A DNA stretch of 64,000 bases from positions 186,001 through 250,000 of the forward strand of contig NZ_VTZW01000019.1 of assembly GCF_009728995.1 (NCBI RefSeq). The letters run 5' to 3'. A model generated the notes under the pieces. The model saw only the letters and a list, made by a program, of their open reading frames with translations, was not told where the DNA came from and made no database searches. The position numbers and the translations under genes were made by a program. This DNA is from Streptomonospora sp. PA3 (lineage in GTDB: Bacteria; Actinomycetota; Actinomycetes; Streptosporangiales; Streptosporangiaceae). This document shows positions 44,965-53,175 of the stretch, one piece after another. Every line of letters begins with the position of its first letter. The stretch's first letter is position 1.

Positions 44965-45136
44965 GCTCCCAGCTTTCCAGATACGCCGCGCGGGTGCGCC
45001 CCGGGGCGCTGTGATCCCGGCGGCTCCGACCGCCGATCGCCGCCCCTGAGACCGCCGACCGGGCTGCGGAGCCGACCGTGACCGAGCCGCAACCCGCATC
45101 CGGAAACGCCCCGCCGGGCGGTGCCGTCGGAGGGGT

Positions 45137-46228
45137 ATGCGTGCTTCGCCTTACACCGACAGCCCCCGCCGCCGGCGGCGGCCGCGCTCCGCCGCCGCGG
45201 TCCTCCTCCCGATCGCCCTGCTCGCCGCGGCGGCCGGATGCACCGGCTCCCCCTCCGGAGGGGTGAGCGCGGAGGCGCCCGCTGCCGGCCCCGGGGCCGG
45301 GGACGCCGCCCAGGAGCGGCCCGAAGGCGCCGCGGCCCCGGAGCAGGCCCCGGGCTCGGACCAGCTCGGCGACGTCCCCCTCGCCGAGCGCGACCTGGTG
45401 CACACCGCCGACCTCGCGGTGGAGGTCGAGAACGTGGAGAAGGCGGCCGAGGAGGCCGTCGACTGGACGGAGTCGGCCGGCGGCTACGTCGCCGCGGAGA
45501 ACGTCCAGACCGCCGAGGGCGGCCCGCCGCACGCGTCGCTGACCCTGCACGTGCCGCAGAAGCGCTACGAGGATGCGCTGCACGAGCTGGCGGCGCTGGG
45601 CGACCGCTCCAGCCTGGACCGCCGGGTCGAGGACGTCACCGAGGAGGTCGCCGACGTCGACAGCCGGGTGGAGTCGGCCGAGGCGTCGTTGGACCGGCTG
45701 CGCGACCTGCTCTCCGAAGCCGAGACCGTCGAGGACGTCCTGGCCGTGGAGGAGCAGATCAGCACGCGCCAGGAGGACCTGGAGGCGCTGCAGGCCCGCC
45801 AGGAGGCGCTCGCCCAGCAGACCTCCTACGGCACCGTGCACCTGGATCTGGCGCCGCCGGAGACCTACGTGCAGGAGCCCGAAGGGGACTCGATCGGCTT
45901 CCTCGGCGGCCTGCAGCGGGGCTGGCACGCCCTGGTGGCGGTGGGCAGCGCGGTGGCGGTCGCGGTCGGCTGGCTGCTGCCCTTCCTCGCGGTCGCCGCG
46001 CTGATCGCCGTCCCGGCCTGGCTGGCCTGGCGCCGCCGGAGCGCCGCCGGGCAGGCGGCCCGGCAGCCGGTCGCGGCCGGGTCCGGCGCCCCCGCGGAGG
46101 GGGCGGAGGGCGCGTCCCCCGCCGACTCCGGCACCGCACGCGGTTCCGGCCCGGAGTCCTCCGCCGCGGCGGCGGAGGACTCGGCCGAGGGCGGGGACGG
46201 CTCCACGTCCGGCGGCGGCACCGGCTGA
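45137..46228 (+). CDS. DUF4349 lipoprotein
   Basis: A 363-residue exported protein. A Tat/Sec-like Arg-rich start and the lipobox L-A-A-A-A-G-C (C35) are followed by a flexible Ala/Pro-rich linker. The DUF4349 core (about 85-255) has V-H-T-A-D-L-A-V-E-V and a long coiled coil near 165-225 (E-S-A-E-A-S-L-D-R-L-R-D-L-L and similar). One membrane helix near 262-295 and an acidic tail end it. The helix places the C-terminus inside. Function unknown; the family is widespread in actinobacterial envelopes. Divergent from cgoX, 172 bp apart. Confidence 0.85.
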   Translation: MRASPYTDSPRRRRRPRSAAAVLLPIALLAAAAGCTGSPSGGVSAEAPAAGPGAGDAAQERPEGAAAPEQAPGSDQLGDVPLAERDLVHTADLAVEVENVEKAAEEAVDWTESAGGYVAAENVQTAEGGPPHASLTLHVPQKRYEDALHELAALGDRSSLDRRVEDVTEEVADVDSRVESAEASLDRLRDLLSEAETVEDVLAVEEQISTRQEDLEALQARQEALAQQTSYGTVHLDLAPPETYVQEPEGDSIGFLGGLQRGWHALVAVGSAVAVAVGWLLPFLAVAALIAVPAWLAWRRRSAAGQAARQPVAAGSGAPAEGAEGASPADSGTARGSGPESSAAAAEDSAEGGDGSTSGGGTG

Positions 46229-46258
46229 GGCGCTGCCGGGGCGCCGCGGGGCCTGGGC

Positions 46259-46571
46259 CGTGTCCAAGCGAGCGCAGGGGCATGTACCGCTTGCCAGGCG
46301 CCCCGGGGACGCCCCAGGGCCGGCCACCACCGAAGTTGCGGCAATGGGCGCGTTTCGCGTAGCGCAATCGCAGCTTGCCGCCGAGCGCACGCCGAACCTG
46401 CCGGCTGGGTCCGCACCACCGGCGGCGGGCCTCAACCACCCCGAAAGGCGCACCGTGCGCTCGGCAGCAGCGCGTGGACGCGCAGCGTCTCCCTTCGGGC
46501 GGTGGCGGGCCGACGGGTGGGCGCGCAGCGCTTCGCGCATCACCGGCCCATGGCCGGCTCGCGGTGAGGAG
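46259..46571. repeat. Intergenic long inverted-repeat element, copy C
   Basis: Begins CGTGTCCAAGCGAGC and shares with copy A TGCGGCAATGGGCGCG (46337) and the GCTTGCCGCCGAGCGCAC block (46373). Its right half is again complementary to the left (CACCGTGCGCTCGGCAGC; then GCGCATCACCGGCCCAT). The right end reaches the stop codon of hemE, and no terminal GACCGACTT-like end is seen, so this copy is probably truncated or has captured the end of hemE transcription. Confidence 0.72.
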
Positions 46572-47603
46572 CTAGCGCGCGGTCTCGGTGTGGACGTACT
46601 CGGTGAGGCGGGCGAGAACGTCGGGGTCGGTGTTGGGCAGGACGCCGTGGCCCAGGTTGAACACATGGCCCTCGGCGGCGGCACCGGCGGCGATGACGTG
46701 GGAGGCGCGGCGGGCGACCACGTCCCAGGGCGCGAACAGCACCGCGGGATCGAGATTGCCCTGCAGCGCCGTGCCGGGCTGCACCCGCTGGGCGGCCTTG
46801 TCCAGCGGCACCCGCCAGTCCACGCCGACCACGTCGGCGCCGGCTTCGCTGAGCAGGCTGAGCAGCTCGCCGGTGCCCACGCCGAAGTGGATGCGGGGCA
46901 TCTCCAAGTCGGCCAGGCGCTCGAAGATCCACGAGGTGTAGGGCAGGACGGACTCGCGGTAGTCCTCGGCGTTGAGTGCGCCCACCCAGGAGTCGAAGAG
47001 CTGGACGGCGCCGGCTCCGGCGGCCGCCTGGACCCGCAGGAACTCCACGGTGATGGCGGCCAGCCGCTGCATCAGGTCGTCCCACAGCCGGGGCTCGCCG
47101 TACATCAGCGCCTTGGTGCGCTCGTGGTTCTTGGAGGGCCCGCCCTCGATCAGGTAGGAGGCCAGCGTGAAGGGGCCGCCGGCGAAGCCGATCAGCGGGC
47201 GGTCGCCGAGCTCGCCCACCAGCTCGCCCACGGCCTCGGTGACGTAGGGGACGTCGCCGGGTTCGAGCGGGCGCAGCCGCTTGACGCCCTCGGCGTCGCG
47301 GATCGGATCGGCCACCACCGGGCCCACGCCCGCCTTGATGTCCAGGTCGACGCCGATGGCCTTAAGGGGCACCACGATGTCGCTGAAGTAGATGGCGGCG
47401 TCGACGTCGTAGCGGCGCACCGGCTGCATGGTGATCTCGACGATCATGTCGGGCCGTGCGCAGGCGTCGAGCATGGGCACGTCGGCGCGCACCCTGCGGT
47501 ATTCGGGCAGTGAGCGCCCCGCCTGGCGCATGAACCAGACCGGCGTGTGCGGCACCGGCAGGCGCCGGCAGGCGCGGAGGAATGGAGAGTCGTGCAGCGT
47601 CAC
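46572..47603 (-). CDS. hemE: Uroporphyrinogen decarboxylase HemE
   Basis: Decarboxylates uroporphyrinogen III to coproporphyrinogen III, which feeds cgoX. 343 residues. Signatures: [15 protein letters not shown] near residue 20 with the substrate Arg, Y-F-S-D-I near 72, G-F-A-G-G-P-F-T-L near 133, L-F-D-S-W near 200 and the C-terminal [13 protein letters not shown] 47603 begins the family N-terminus, V-T-L-H-D-S-P-F. On the minus strand CACGAT ends six bases before it, so leaderless initiation is possible. Gene ends in repeat element C. Confidence 0.93.
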   Translation of the reverse strand: MTLHDSPFLRACRRLPVPHTPVWFMRQAGRSLPEYRRVRADVPMLDACARPDMIVEITMQPVRRYDVDAAIYFSDIVVPLKAIGVDLDIKAGVGPVVADPIRDAEGVKRLRPLEPGDVPYVTEAVGELVGELGDRPLIGFAGGPFTLASYLIEGGPSKNHERTKALMYGEPRLWDDLMQRLAAITVEFLRVQAAAGAGAVQLFDSWVGALNAEDYRESVLPYTSWIFERLADLEMPRIHFGVGTGELLSLLSEAGADVVGVDWRVPLDKAAQRVQPGTALQGNLDPAVLFAPWDVVARRASHVIAAGAAAEGHVFNLGHGVLPNTDPDVLARLTEYVHTETAR

Positions 47604-47999
47604 ACCCCGATCGTGCCACGTGTGCGGAGCGGGTGTGCGCGCATCGGCCTGCCGAGCGCCCTCCGCGGCCCGATCCGGCCGACCTTCGCGCGCGGCGACA
47701 GTGGGTCGAGCGCCCTGACACGGCGGGTACAAAGGGCAGGGACGGGGCGCGGCCGGCCCGCGGGGCCGCGCCGGTCCCAAGATCATTACAAAAGGCCGAC
47801 ACGCCGGAAAAACTCCGCGTGATGGTCCGTGACTCGTGCCACCGTCATGGGGTACCCGCCGTCACGCGCCGCAATCGCCGGTGCGCTCCGCTTCGGCGGC
47901 GGGGCCGCGGACGTGTGCCCCCGGGTTCGGGGTGCTCGGGTCGCGGTCTAACGGTGCTGCCAGTGCCCTGTAAACAAGATTAAGGCTGTCGTTCCCATC
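47604..47999. other. 396-bp divergent promoter region between hemE and DUF3000
   Basis: Its two outer ends carry the promoters of the divergent genes. The middle includes an AT-rich run (ATCATTACAAAAGG near 47782) and a palindromic GGCCGGCCCGCGGGGCCGCGCC stretch. No coding ORF I can support. A GC-rich hairpin near 47748-47775 could be regulatory. Confidence 0.45.
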
Positions 48000-48569
48000 A
48001 TGCCCCCTCTCGGTAGGGTCGATGACGCGCCACAAGCGTTCCGACGAGCGGTCGAGAGTCTGCGAGCGCCCGCGGTCCGACCGGAGATCGCGGTCGAGGA
48101 CATCCCCGCCCCCAAACGCCTCGCCCCGCACGCCGTGGCGATGTCGGCCACCGTCCGCGCCGACGGCGAGGATGCCGCCTTCGGTCGGCTGATCGTGCTC
48201 TACGACCCGGAAGGCACCCGCGACTGGCCCACCCCCTTCCGCGTCGTCGTCTGGGTCAGCGCCGACCTGGAGACCGAGATGGCCTCCGACCCCCTGCTGG
48301 GCCAGGTCGCCTGGAGCTGGCTGACCGAGGCGCTGGACGCCCGCCGGACTCCGCACCAGGGCCTGAGCGGCACCGTCACCCGCGCCACCACCGAGGGCTT
48401 CGCCGGCAAGGCCGACCAGCCGGCCACCACCGAGCTGGAGCTGCGCGCCTCGTGGTCGCCCGACGGCGAGGACCTGTCCGCCGACATGGAGGTGTGGCTG
48501 GACCTGCTCTCGGCCGCAGCGGGACTGCCGCCGGTCGACGTCGCCGACATCACCTCACGGCGCGGATAG
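48000..48569 (+). CDS. DUF3000 family protein
   Basis: A 189-residue soluble protein of an actinobacteria-specific family. Visible conserved segments: F-R-R-A-V-E-S-L-R near residue 14, A-V-E-D-I-P-A-P-K-R-L-A-P near 31, L-I-V-L-Y-D-P-E-G near 64, W-S-W-L-T-E-A-L near 105 and R-A-S-W-S-P-D near 148. Its function is unknown. It sits between hemE (divergent) and the RNase D-like gene (141 bp further), an arrangement seen in other actinomycetes. ATG 48000. Confidence 0.88.
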   Translation: MPPLGRVDDAPQAFRRAVESLRAPAVRPEIAVEDIPAPKRLAPHAVAMSATVRADGEDAAFGRLIVLYDPEGTRDWPTPFRVVVWVSADLETEMASDPLLGQVAWSWLTEALDARRTPHQGLSGTVTRATTEGFAGKADQPATTELELRASWSPDGEDLSADMEVWLDLLSAAAGLPPVDVADITSRRG

Positions 48570-48710
48570 CGCCGCTGCGCGGCGGCGGCGCCGGAACCCG
48601 CCGCCGCGCCCGCGGATGGGCTCCGCCCGCCGGTCCGCCCCCGGCCGCCGCGTCCGCGCGGGGCCCGGCTCGCGCGCGGACGCGGCGCGGCGAGCGCATA
48701 CCGTGGAGGG

Positions 48711-49997
48711 GTGGCGAACGTGCTGAACTCGAAGACAGGTACCCCTGATCCGGAGGACCCCCGCGGACAGGGGAACGGGCCCGAGGAGGCCGAACCCGAG
48801 GCGCCGCTGCTGCGCGAGCCGCGCGAGGGGCTGCCACCGGTGGTCGCCGACTCCGCGCACCTGGCCCGCGTCGTCGACTCCTTCGCCGCGGGGACCGGTC
48901 CGGTGGCGGTCGACGCCGAGCGGGCCTCGGGCTACCGCTACGGCCAGCGCGCCTACCTGGTCCAGCTGCGCCGCGCCGAGGCGGGGTCGGCGCTGATCGA
49001 CCCGGTCGCCTGCCCGGACCTGTCGGGCCTGGACGCGGCCCTGTCCGGGGCGGAGATGGTGCTGCACGCCGCCCATCAGGACCTGCCATGCCTCAACGAG
49101 GTGGGGCTGCGGCCCGCGCGGCTGTTCGACACCGAGCTGGCCGCTCGGCTGCTGGGCTACCAGCGGGTGGGCCTGGGCTCGATGGTGGAGCGGGTGCTGG
49201 GGCTGCGCCTGGCCAAGGAGCACTCGGCGGTGGACTGGTCGGTGCGCCCGCTGCCCGAGAACTGGCTGACGTATGCGGCGTTGGACGTCGAGGTCCTGAT
49301 CGACCTGCGCGACGCGCTGCACGCCGAGCTGGAGCGGGCCGGGAAGCTGGAGTGGGCCCGCGAGGAGTTCGCCTGGGAGCTGCAGGCCCCGCCCAAGGAG
49401 CCGCGCCCCGACCCCTGGCGCCGCACCTCGGGCATCCACCGGGTGCGCAACCAGCGGGGCCTGGGCGTGGTGCGGGAGCTGTGGAACGAGCGCGACCGCA
49501 TCGCCCGCGAGCGCGATATCTCGCCCGGCCGGGTCCTGCCCGACTCGGCCATCGTCGAGGCGGCGACGGCGATGCCGGCCACCGCGCCGGAGCTCACCGC
49601 GATCAAGCCCTTCAGCGTCCGGCTGGCGCGCCGCTACGTGCCCAACTGGCTGAAGGCCGTCAACCGGGTGCGCGGCATGCCCGCGGAGGAGCTGCCCCAG
49701 CCCAGCGCCCCCGGCGACGGCCCGCCGGCCACCAACCGGTGGGCCGATCGGGATCCGGCGGCCGCCCGCCGGCTGGAGGCGGTGCGGACCGAGCTGGCGT
49801 CCATCGCCGAGGGCATCGGGATGCCGGCCGAGAACCTGCTGCAGCCCGACACCGTGCGCAGGCTGGCGTGGTCGCCGCCGGAGAGCGCCGACGCGTCCTC
49901 GATCGCCGAGCAGCTGCGCCGCCACCACGCGCGCAACTGGCAGGTCGAGCTGAGCGCCGAGCGGCTGGCCGAAGCGCTGAAACGCGCGGCCGGCTGA
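48711..49997 (+). CDS. rnd: Ribonuclease D-like 3'-5' exonuclease
   Basis: A 428-residue DEDD-family exoribonuclease. The catalytic domain shows V-D-A-E-R-A-S-G-Y near residue 68 (Asp and Glu), H-A-A-H-Q-D-L-P-C-L near 118 and Y-A-A-L-D-V-E-V-L near 187. It is followed by HRDC-type helical parts, with H-R-V-R-N-Q-R-G-L near 240. Involved in RNA trimming or decay, probably of tRNA precursors. GTG 48711 directly follows TACCGT plus GGAGGG, so both leaderless and ribosome-site initiation are possible. Not co-transcribed clearly with DUF3000. Confidence 0.88.
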   Translation: MANVLNSKTGTPDPEDPRGQGNGPEEAEPEAPLLREPREGLPPVVADSAHLARVVDSFAAGTGPVAVDAERASGYRYGQRAYLVQLRRAEAGSALIDPVACPDLSGLDAALSGAEMVLHAAHQDLPCLNEVGLRPARLFDTELAARLLGYQRVGLGSMVERVLGLRLAKEHSAVDWSVRPLPENWLTYAALDVEVLIDLRDALHAELERAGKLEWAREEFAWELQAPPKEPRPDPWRRTSGIHRVRNQRGLGVVRELWNERDRIARERDISPGRVLPDSAIVEAATAMPATAPELTAIKPFSVRLARRYVPNWLKAVNRVRGMPAEELPQPSAPGDGPPATNRWADRDPAAARRLEAVRTELASIAEGIGMPAENLLQPDTVRRLAWSPPESADASSIAEQLRRHHARNWQVELSAERLAEALKRAAG

Positions 49998-50220
49998 GCG
50001 CGCCGCGGAAGCGGGGCTCCGCACACCCGCGGAAATACACGCGGGAGATCCGTTTTACCCTGCTGTGGGGATCCGTGACGTAATTCATGGGAAACAGCAC
50101 CGCGCCACACGCCCAAGTCAGCTGCGGGGCGGATTATGTTATGGAATCGTGCTGTTCTTGATGCGAAGCGGAGAAGTCCCTTGGAGTGCGACCGGTGTGC
50201 GCGGATGGGAGGTGAGGTTC

Positions 50221-51090
50221 ATGGCCTTCTGGCGCTCTCTCCTGCGCAAGTCCGGTTTCGCCCCCGCTGAGCCCGGCACCGCCACCCGCGACGCCGACCG
50301 CAAGCACGGGCGCACCCCCGCCCTGCGCGCCGCCGCTCTCGATGAGATCCTGCAGCAGCACATCGCCTCCCTGGGCTCCGACCACCCGCGCACCATCACC
50401 GCGCGCAACAACCTGGCGAGCAAGTACGCCCAGATCGGCCGCCGCGAGGCCGCCGTCGCCCAGTTCGAGCAGGCCCTCGCCGACGCCGAGGCCGCCTACG
50501 GCCAGGCGCACGAGCAGACCGACGTCATCCGGGAGAACCTCGCCTGGTGCTACGAGGACGCCGGGCGCCACGGCGAGGCGGCCGAGCAGTGGGAGAGCCT
50601 GCTCAAGCGCCGCGACGAGCACCTGGGGCCGGTCGCCGCCGACACCGTGGCCGCGCGCAGCCGGCTGGCCATCAACTACCGCAAGAGCGGGCGCTACGAG
50701 GCGGCCATCGCCCACTACGAGAAGGCGATCGAGGACGCGGCCGTGCCCGAGGCCCGCGAGGACCTGCGCCTGGGACTGAGCCTGGCCTACGCGTCGGCGG
50801 GCCGCGACGACGACGGCATCCAGCAGCTGCGTATGGTGCTGGCCCAGCGGCGCCGCCGCCTGGGCAGCCGCCATATGGACACCCTGCTGGTCCAGCACCG
50901 GCTCGGCCGGGCCTACACGCAGGCGGGCCGGCTGGACGATGCGGTCGAAACCCTGCACGGGGCCTACTTCGCCGGCCTCTCGGCCGCCGGCGACCCCGAC
51001 ATCCGGATGCTGACCCTGCGCATGCGCCGGGACCTGGCCGGCGCCCTCAGCGCCCAGGGCCGCCACCGCGAGGCCGCCGCCCTGTTCTGA
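50221..51090 (+). CDS. Tetratricopeptide-repeat protein
   Basis: A 289-residue protein. Its N-terminus is basic (M-A-F-W-R-S-L-L-R-K). From residue 45 on there are about six TPR-like repeats, with A-R-N-N-L-A-S-K-Y-A-Q-I-G-R, V-I-R-E-N-L-A-W-C-Y-E-D-A-G-R, A-R-S-R-L-A-I-N-Y-R-K-S-G-R and L-V-Q-H-R-L-G-R-A-Y-T-Q-A-G-R. Protein-protein scaffold role inferred. ATG 50221 has GGGAGGTGAGG. The longer in-frame start at 50065 would add an unlikely N-terminus. Neighbours give no functional hint. Confidence 0.82.
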   Translation: MAFWRSLLRKSGFAPAEPGTATRDADRKHGRTPALRAAALDEILQQHIASLGSDHPRTITARNNLASKYAQIGRREAAVAQFEQALADAEAAYGQAHEQTDVIRENLAWCYEDAGRHGEAAEQWESLLKRRDEHLGPVAADTVAARSRLAINYRKSGRYEAAIAHYEKAIEDAAVPEAREDLRLGLSLAYASAGRDDDGIQQLRMVLAQRRRRLGSRHMDTLLVQHRLGRAYTQAGRLDDAVETLHGAYFAGLSAAGDPDIRMLTLRMRRDLAGALSAQGRHREAAALF

Positions 51091-51095
51091 GCCCC

Positions 51096-51137
51096 GCTCC
51101 CCCGGCCGCACCCGCCGCGGATGCGGCCGCGGGGAGC
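51096..51137. terminator. Bidirectional terminator hairpin
   Basis: GCTCCCC and GGCCGCA pair with TGCGGCC and GGGGAGC around a short loop, between the TPR gene and the convergent HicB-like gene. Confidence 0.65.
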
Positions 51138-51150
51138 CCCTGCCGGGCCG

Positions 51151-51501
51151 TTACGCGCAGGTGAGCTCGACTCCGCCTGCAGCGGGATCCGCGGTCGGTT
51201 CGAAGGCCGACCAGGCACCGGTTCCGCCACCCGCGGCATGGAGCGCTGTCCGCACTGTGTTCAGGAAGAATTGAACGCCGTCTTCGGGCGTGTGCGCTTC
51301 GATCGTCATGGCGATCGCCATCGAGCGCTCGGTGAGCCGACCCGCCACGTCGGGGTCGTGGACGTTGTCCATCACGGATTCGAGGCTGACAAGCTCCTCG
51401 AAGACGCGATCGGTGAAGCGGTCGAAGTTCTCCGGAGTATCGGAGGCATTCGGTCCTCCGGCCGCGGTGAATCCGAGGTCCATCGAGATGTGGTACTTCA
51501 T
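51151..51501 (-). CDS. HicB-like antitoxin candidate
   Basis: A 116-residue acidic protein. The N-terminus M-K-Y-H-I-S-M-D-L-G-F resembles the first strand of HicB partial RNase-H folds, and the rest is helical (E-N-F-D-R-F-T-D-R-V-F-E-E-L). No DNA-binding domain is obvious. The ATG lies one base after the upstream HicA-like stop, with GGGAGGA inside the toxin end, so it is translated with it. Identity rests on position, size and the first strand. It could instead be an unrelated small protein. Confidence 0.55.
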   Translation of the reverse strand: MKYHISMDLGFTAAGGPNASDTPENFDRFTDRVFEELVSLESVMDNVHDPDVAGRLTERSMAIAMTIEAHTPEDGVQFFLNTVRTALHAAGGGTGAWSAFEPTADPAAGGVELTCA

Positions 51502-51502
51502 G

Positions 51503-51715
51503 TCAGTCCTCCCAGCAGGTGCTCCGGCGCAGCTGTCGGATCGCGTTCTTCACATAGTTCGGATCCGAGGGCGTCGACGCGATCGTCTTGAAACACCGCC
51601 TTGGACACGGACAGTACAGCTTGAAGTGCTTGCCGTCCGCGACTCTCCACCCTTTCCGCTCCGCCTCCCTGAGAAGCTGCTCGAGCTCGGACCTGGGATG
51701 CCTGCGACGCCCCAA
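51503..51715 (-). CDS. HicA-like toxin candidate
   Basis: A basic 70-residue ORF. It shows G-W-R-V-A-D-G-K-H-F-K-L-Y near residues 22-34, with His30 at the position of the catalytic His of HicA, then T-I-A-S-T-P-S-D and N-A-I-R-Q-L-R-R. HicA proteins are mRNA interferases of about 60-80 residues. No in-frame ATG or GTG exists near the conserved part; I chose TTG 51715, which has GGAAGG upstream and a TATACT -10 close by. Three Cys (35, 37, 41) in the middle are unusual for HicA and could bind a metal. Confidence 0.5.
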   Translation of the reverse strand: MGRRRHPRSELEQLLREAERKGWRVADGKHFKLYCPCPRRCFKTIASTPSDPNYVKNAIRQLRRSTCWED

Positions 51716-51972
51716 ATGCCCACCCTTCCGGTTCAGTATAAACAGCGCGGCCACCCGGTAGCGGGCGGTATTCGGCGGCCCACCGAGGGTGGTGATTCTC
51801 CACGAACACCCCGCGCCCCGTCGGACTTGGCCGGATACGGACATCCTCGTGCGGCATCGCGGCTCCATCGACTTCGCGGCCACGTGCACGCGGCTGCTCG
51901 CCGCAGTAGTTACCGGCGAGTAGCATGTTGCCCATACCGGTCACCCGTCCGTTGGAACCAGGAGGGCAAATC

Positions 51973-53175
51973 GTGCCGCGAACTGCCCGCGATGTCGTCT
52001 TCGTCGACGGAGTCAGGACTCCGTTCGGCAAGGCAGGCAAGGGCCTCTACGCCGAGACACGCGCCGACGACCTCGTCGTGCGCGTCATCCGCGAACTACT
52101 GCGCCGCAACCCCGGGCTGCCGCCGGAGCGCGTGGACGAGGTGGCCATCGCCGCCACCACCCAGATCGGCGACCAGGGACTGACGATCGGCCGCAGCGCC
52201 GCCCTGCTCGCCGGCCTGCCGCGCAGCGTCCCCGGCTACGCCATCGACCGCATGTGCGCCGGGGCCATGACCGCCGTCACCACCAGCGGGGCCGGCATCT
52301 CCTTCGGCGCCTACGACGTGGCTATCGCCGGCGGCGTGGAGCACATGGGCCGCCACCCGATGGGCGAGGGCGTCGACCCCAACCCGCGCTTCCTCTCCGA
52401 GAAGCTCGTGGACCCCTCGGCGCTGGTCATGGGCAACACCGCGGAGAACCTGCACGACCGCTACCCCTCCATCACCAAGGAGCGGGCCGACGCCTACGCC
52501 CTGCGCAGCCAGGAGAAGGTCGCCAAGGCCTACGCCGACGGCAAGATCCAGCCCGACCTGGTCGAGGTGCTGGTGCGCTCGGCCGAGCAGGGCTACGGGC
52601 TGGCCACCGCCGACGAGCCGCCGCGGCCCGAGACCACGCTGGAGGGCCTGGCCGGACTCAAGACGCCCTTCCGCGCGCACGGCAACGTGACCCCGGGCAA
52701 CGCCGCCGGCCTCAACGACGGCGCCACCGGCGCGATCATCGCCGCCGAGGACGTGGCGGCCGACCTGGGCCTGGACGCCCGCATGCGCCTGGTGGACTTC
52801 TCCTTCGCCGGAGTGGATCCCGAGGTCATGGGCGAGGGCCCGGTGCCGGCCACCGAGCGCCTGCTCGCCCGCCGGCGGATGAGCATGGACGAGATCGGCC
52901 TCATCGAGATCAACGAGGCGTTCGCGGTGCAGGTCCTGGCCTTCCTGGAGCACTTCGGGATCGCCGACGACGACGCCCGCGTCAACCCGTGGGGCGGCGC
53001 GATCGCGCTGGGCCACCCGCTGGCCTCCTCGGGTGTGCGGCTGATGATGCAGCTCGCGCGGCTGTTCGCCGAGCGGCCCGACGTCCGCTACGGGCTCACC
53101 ACCATGTGCGTGGGCATGGGCATGGGCGGAACCGTGCTGTGGGAGAACACCAACTGGGAAGGGAGCGCCAAGTGA
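51973..53175 (+). CDS. fadA: Acetyl-CoA C-acyltransferase (thiolase)
   Basis: Final step of beta-oxidation: cleaves 3-ketoacyl-CoA. 400 residues with the thiolase triad: nucleophilic C95 in D-R-M-C-A-G-A-M, H348 in A-L-G-H-P-L-A-S-S-G, and C379 in T-M-C-V-G-M-G-M-G-G; I-N-E-A-F near 318. GTG 51973 with AGGAGGG. fadB overlaps its end (GTGA), so the two subunits are made in equal amounts. Its promoter region (51716-51972) is shared with the leftward HicA-like gene; no other gene lies there. Confidence 0.93.
   Translation: MPRTARDVVFVDGVRTPFGKAGKGLYAETRADDLVVRVIRELLRRNPGLPPERVDEVAIAATTQIGDQGLTIGRSAALLAGLPRSVPGYAIDRMCAGAMTAVTTSGAGISFGAYDVAIAGGVEHMGRHPMGEGVDPNPRFLSEKLVDPSALVMGNTAENLHDRYPSITKERADAYALRSQEKVAKAYADGKIQPDLVEVLVRSAEQGYGLATADEPPRPETTLEGLAGLKTPFRAHGNVTPGNAAGLNDGATGAIIAAEDVAADLGLDARMRLVDFSFAGVDPEVMGEGPVPATERLLARRRMSMDEIGLIEINEAFAVQVLAFLEHFGIADDDARVNPWGGAIALGHPLASSGVRLMMQLARLFAERPDVRYGLTTMCVGMGMGGTVLWENTNWEGSAK

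Noticed and set aside
52254-53171. Upstream extension of the fadB frame within fadA
   Set aside because: It is the +1 frame of fadA, full of Arg/Gly runs. The GTGA overlap at 53172 is the natural fadB start.
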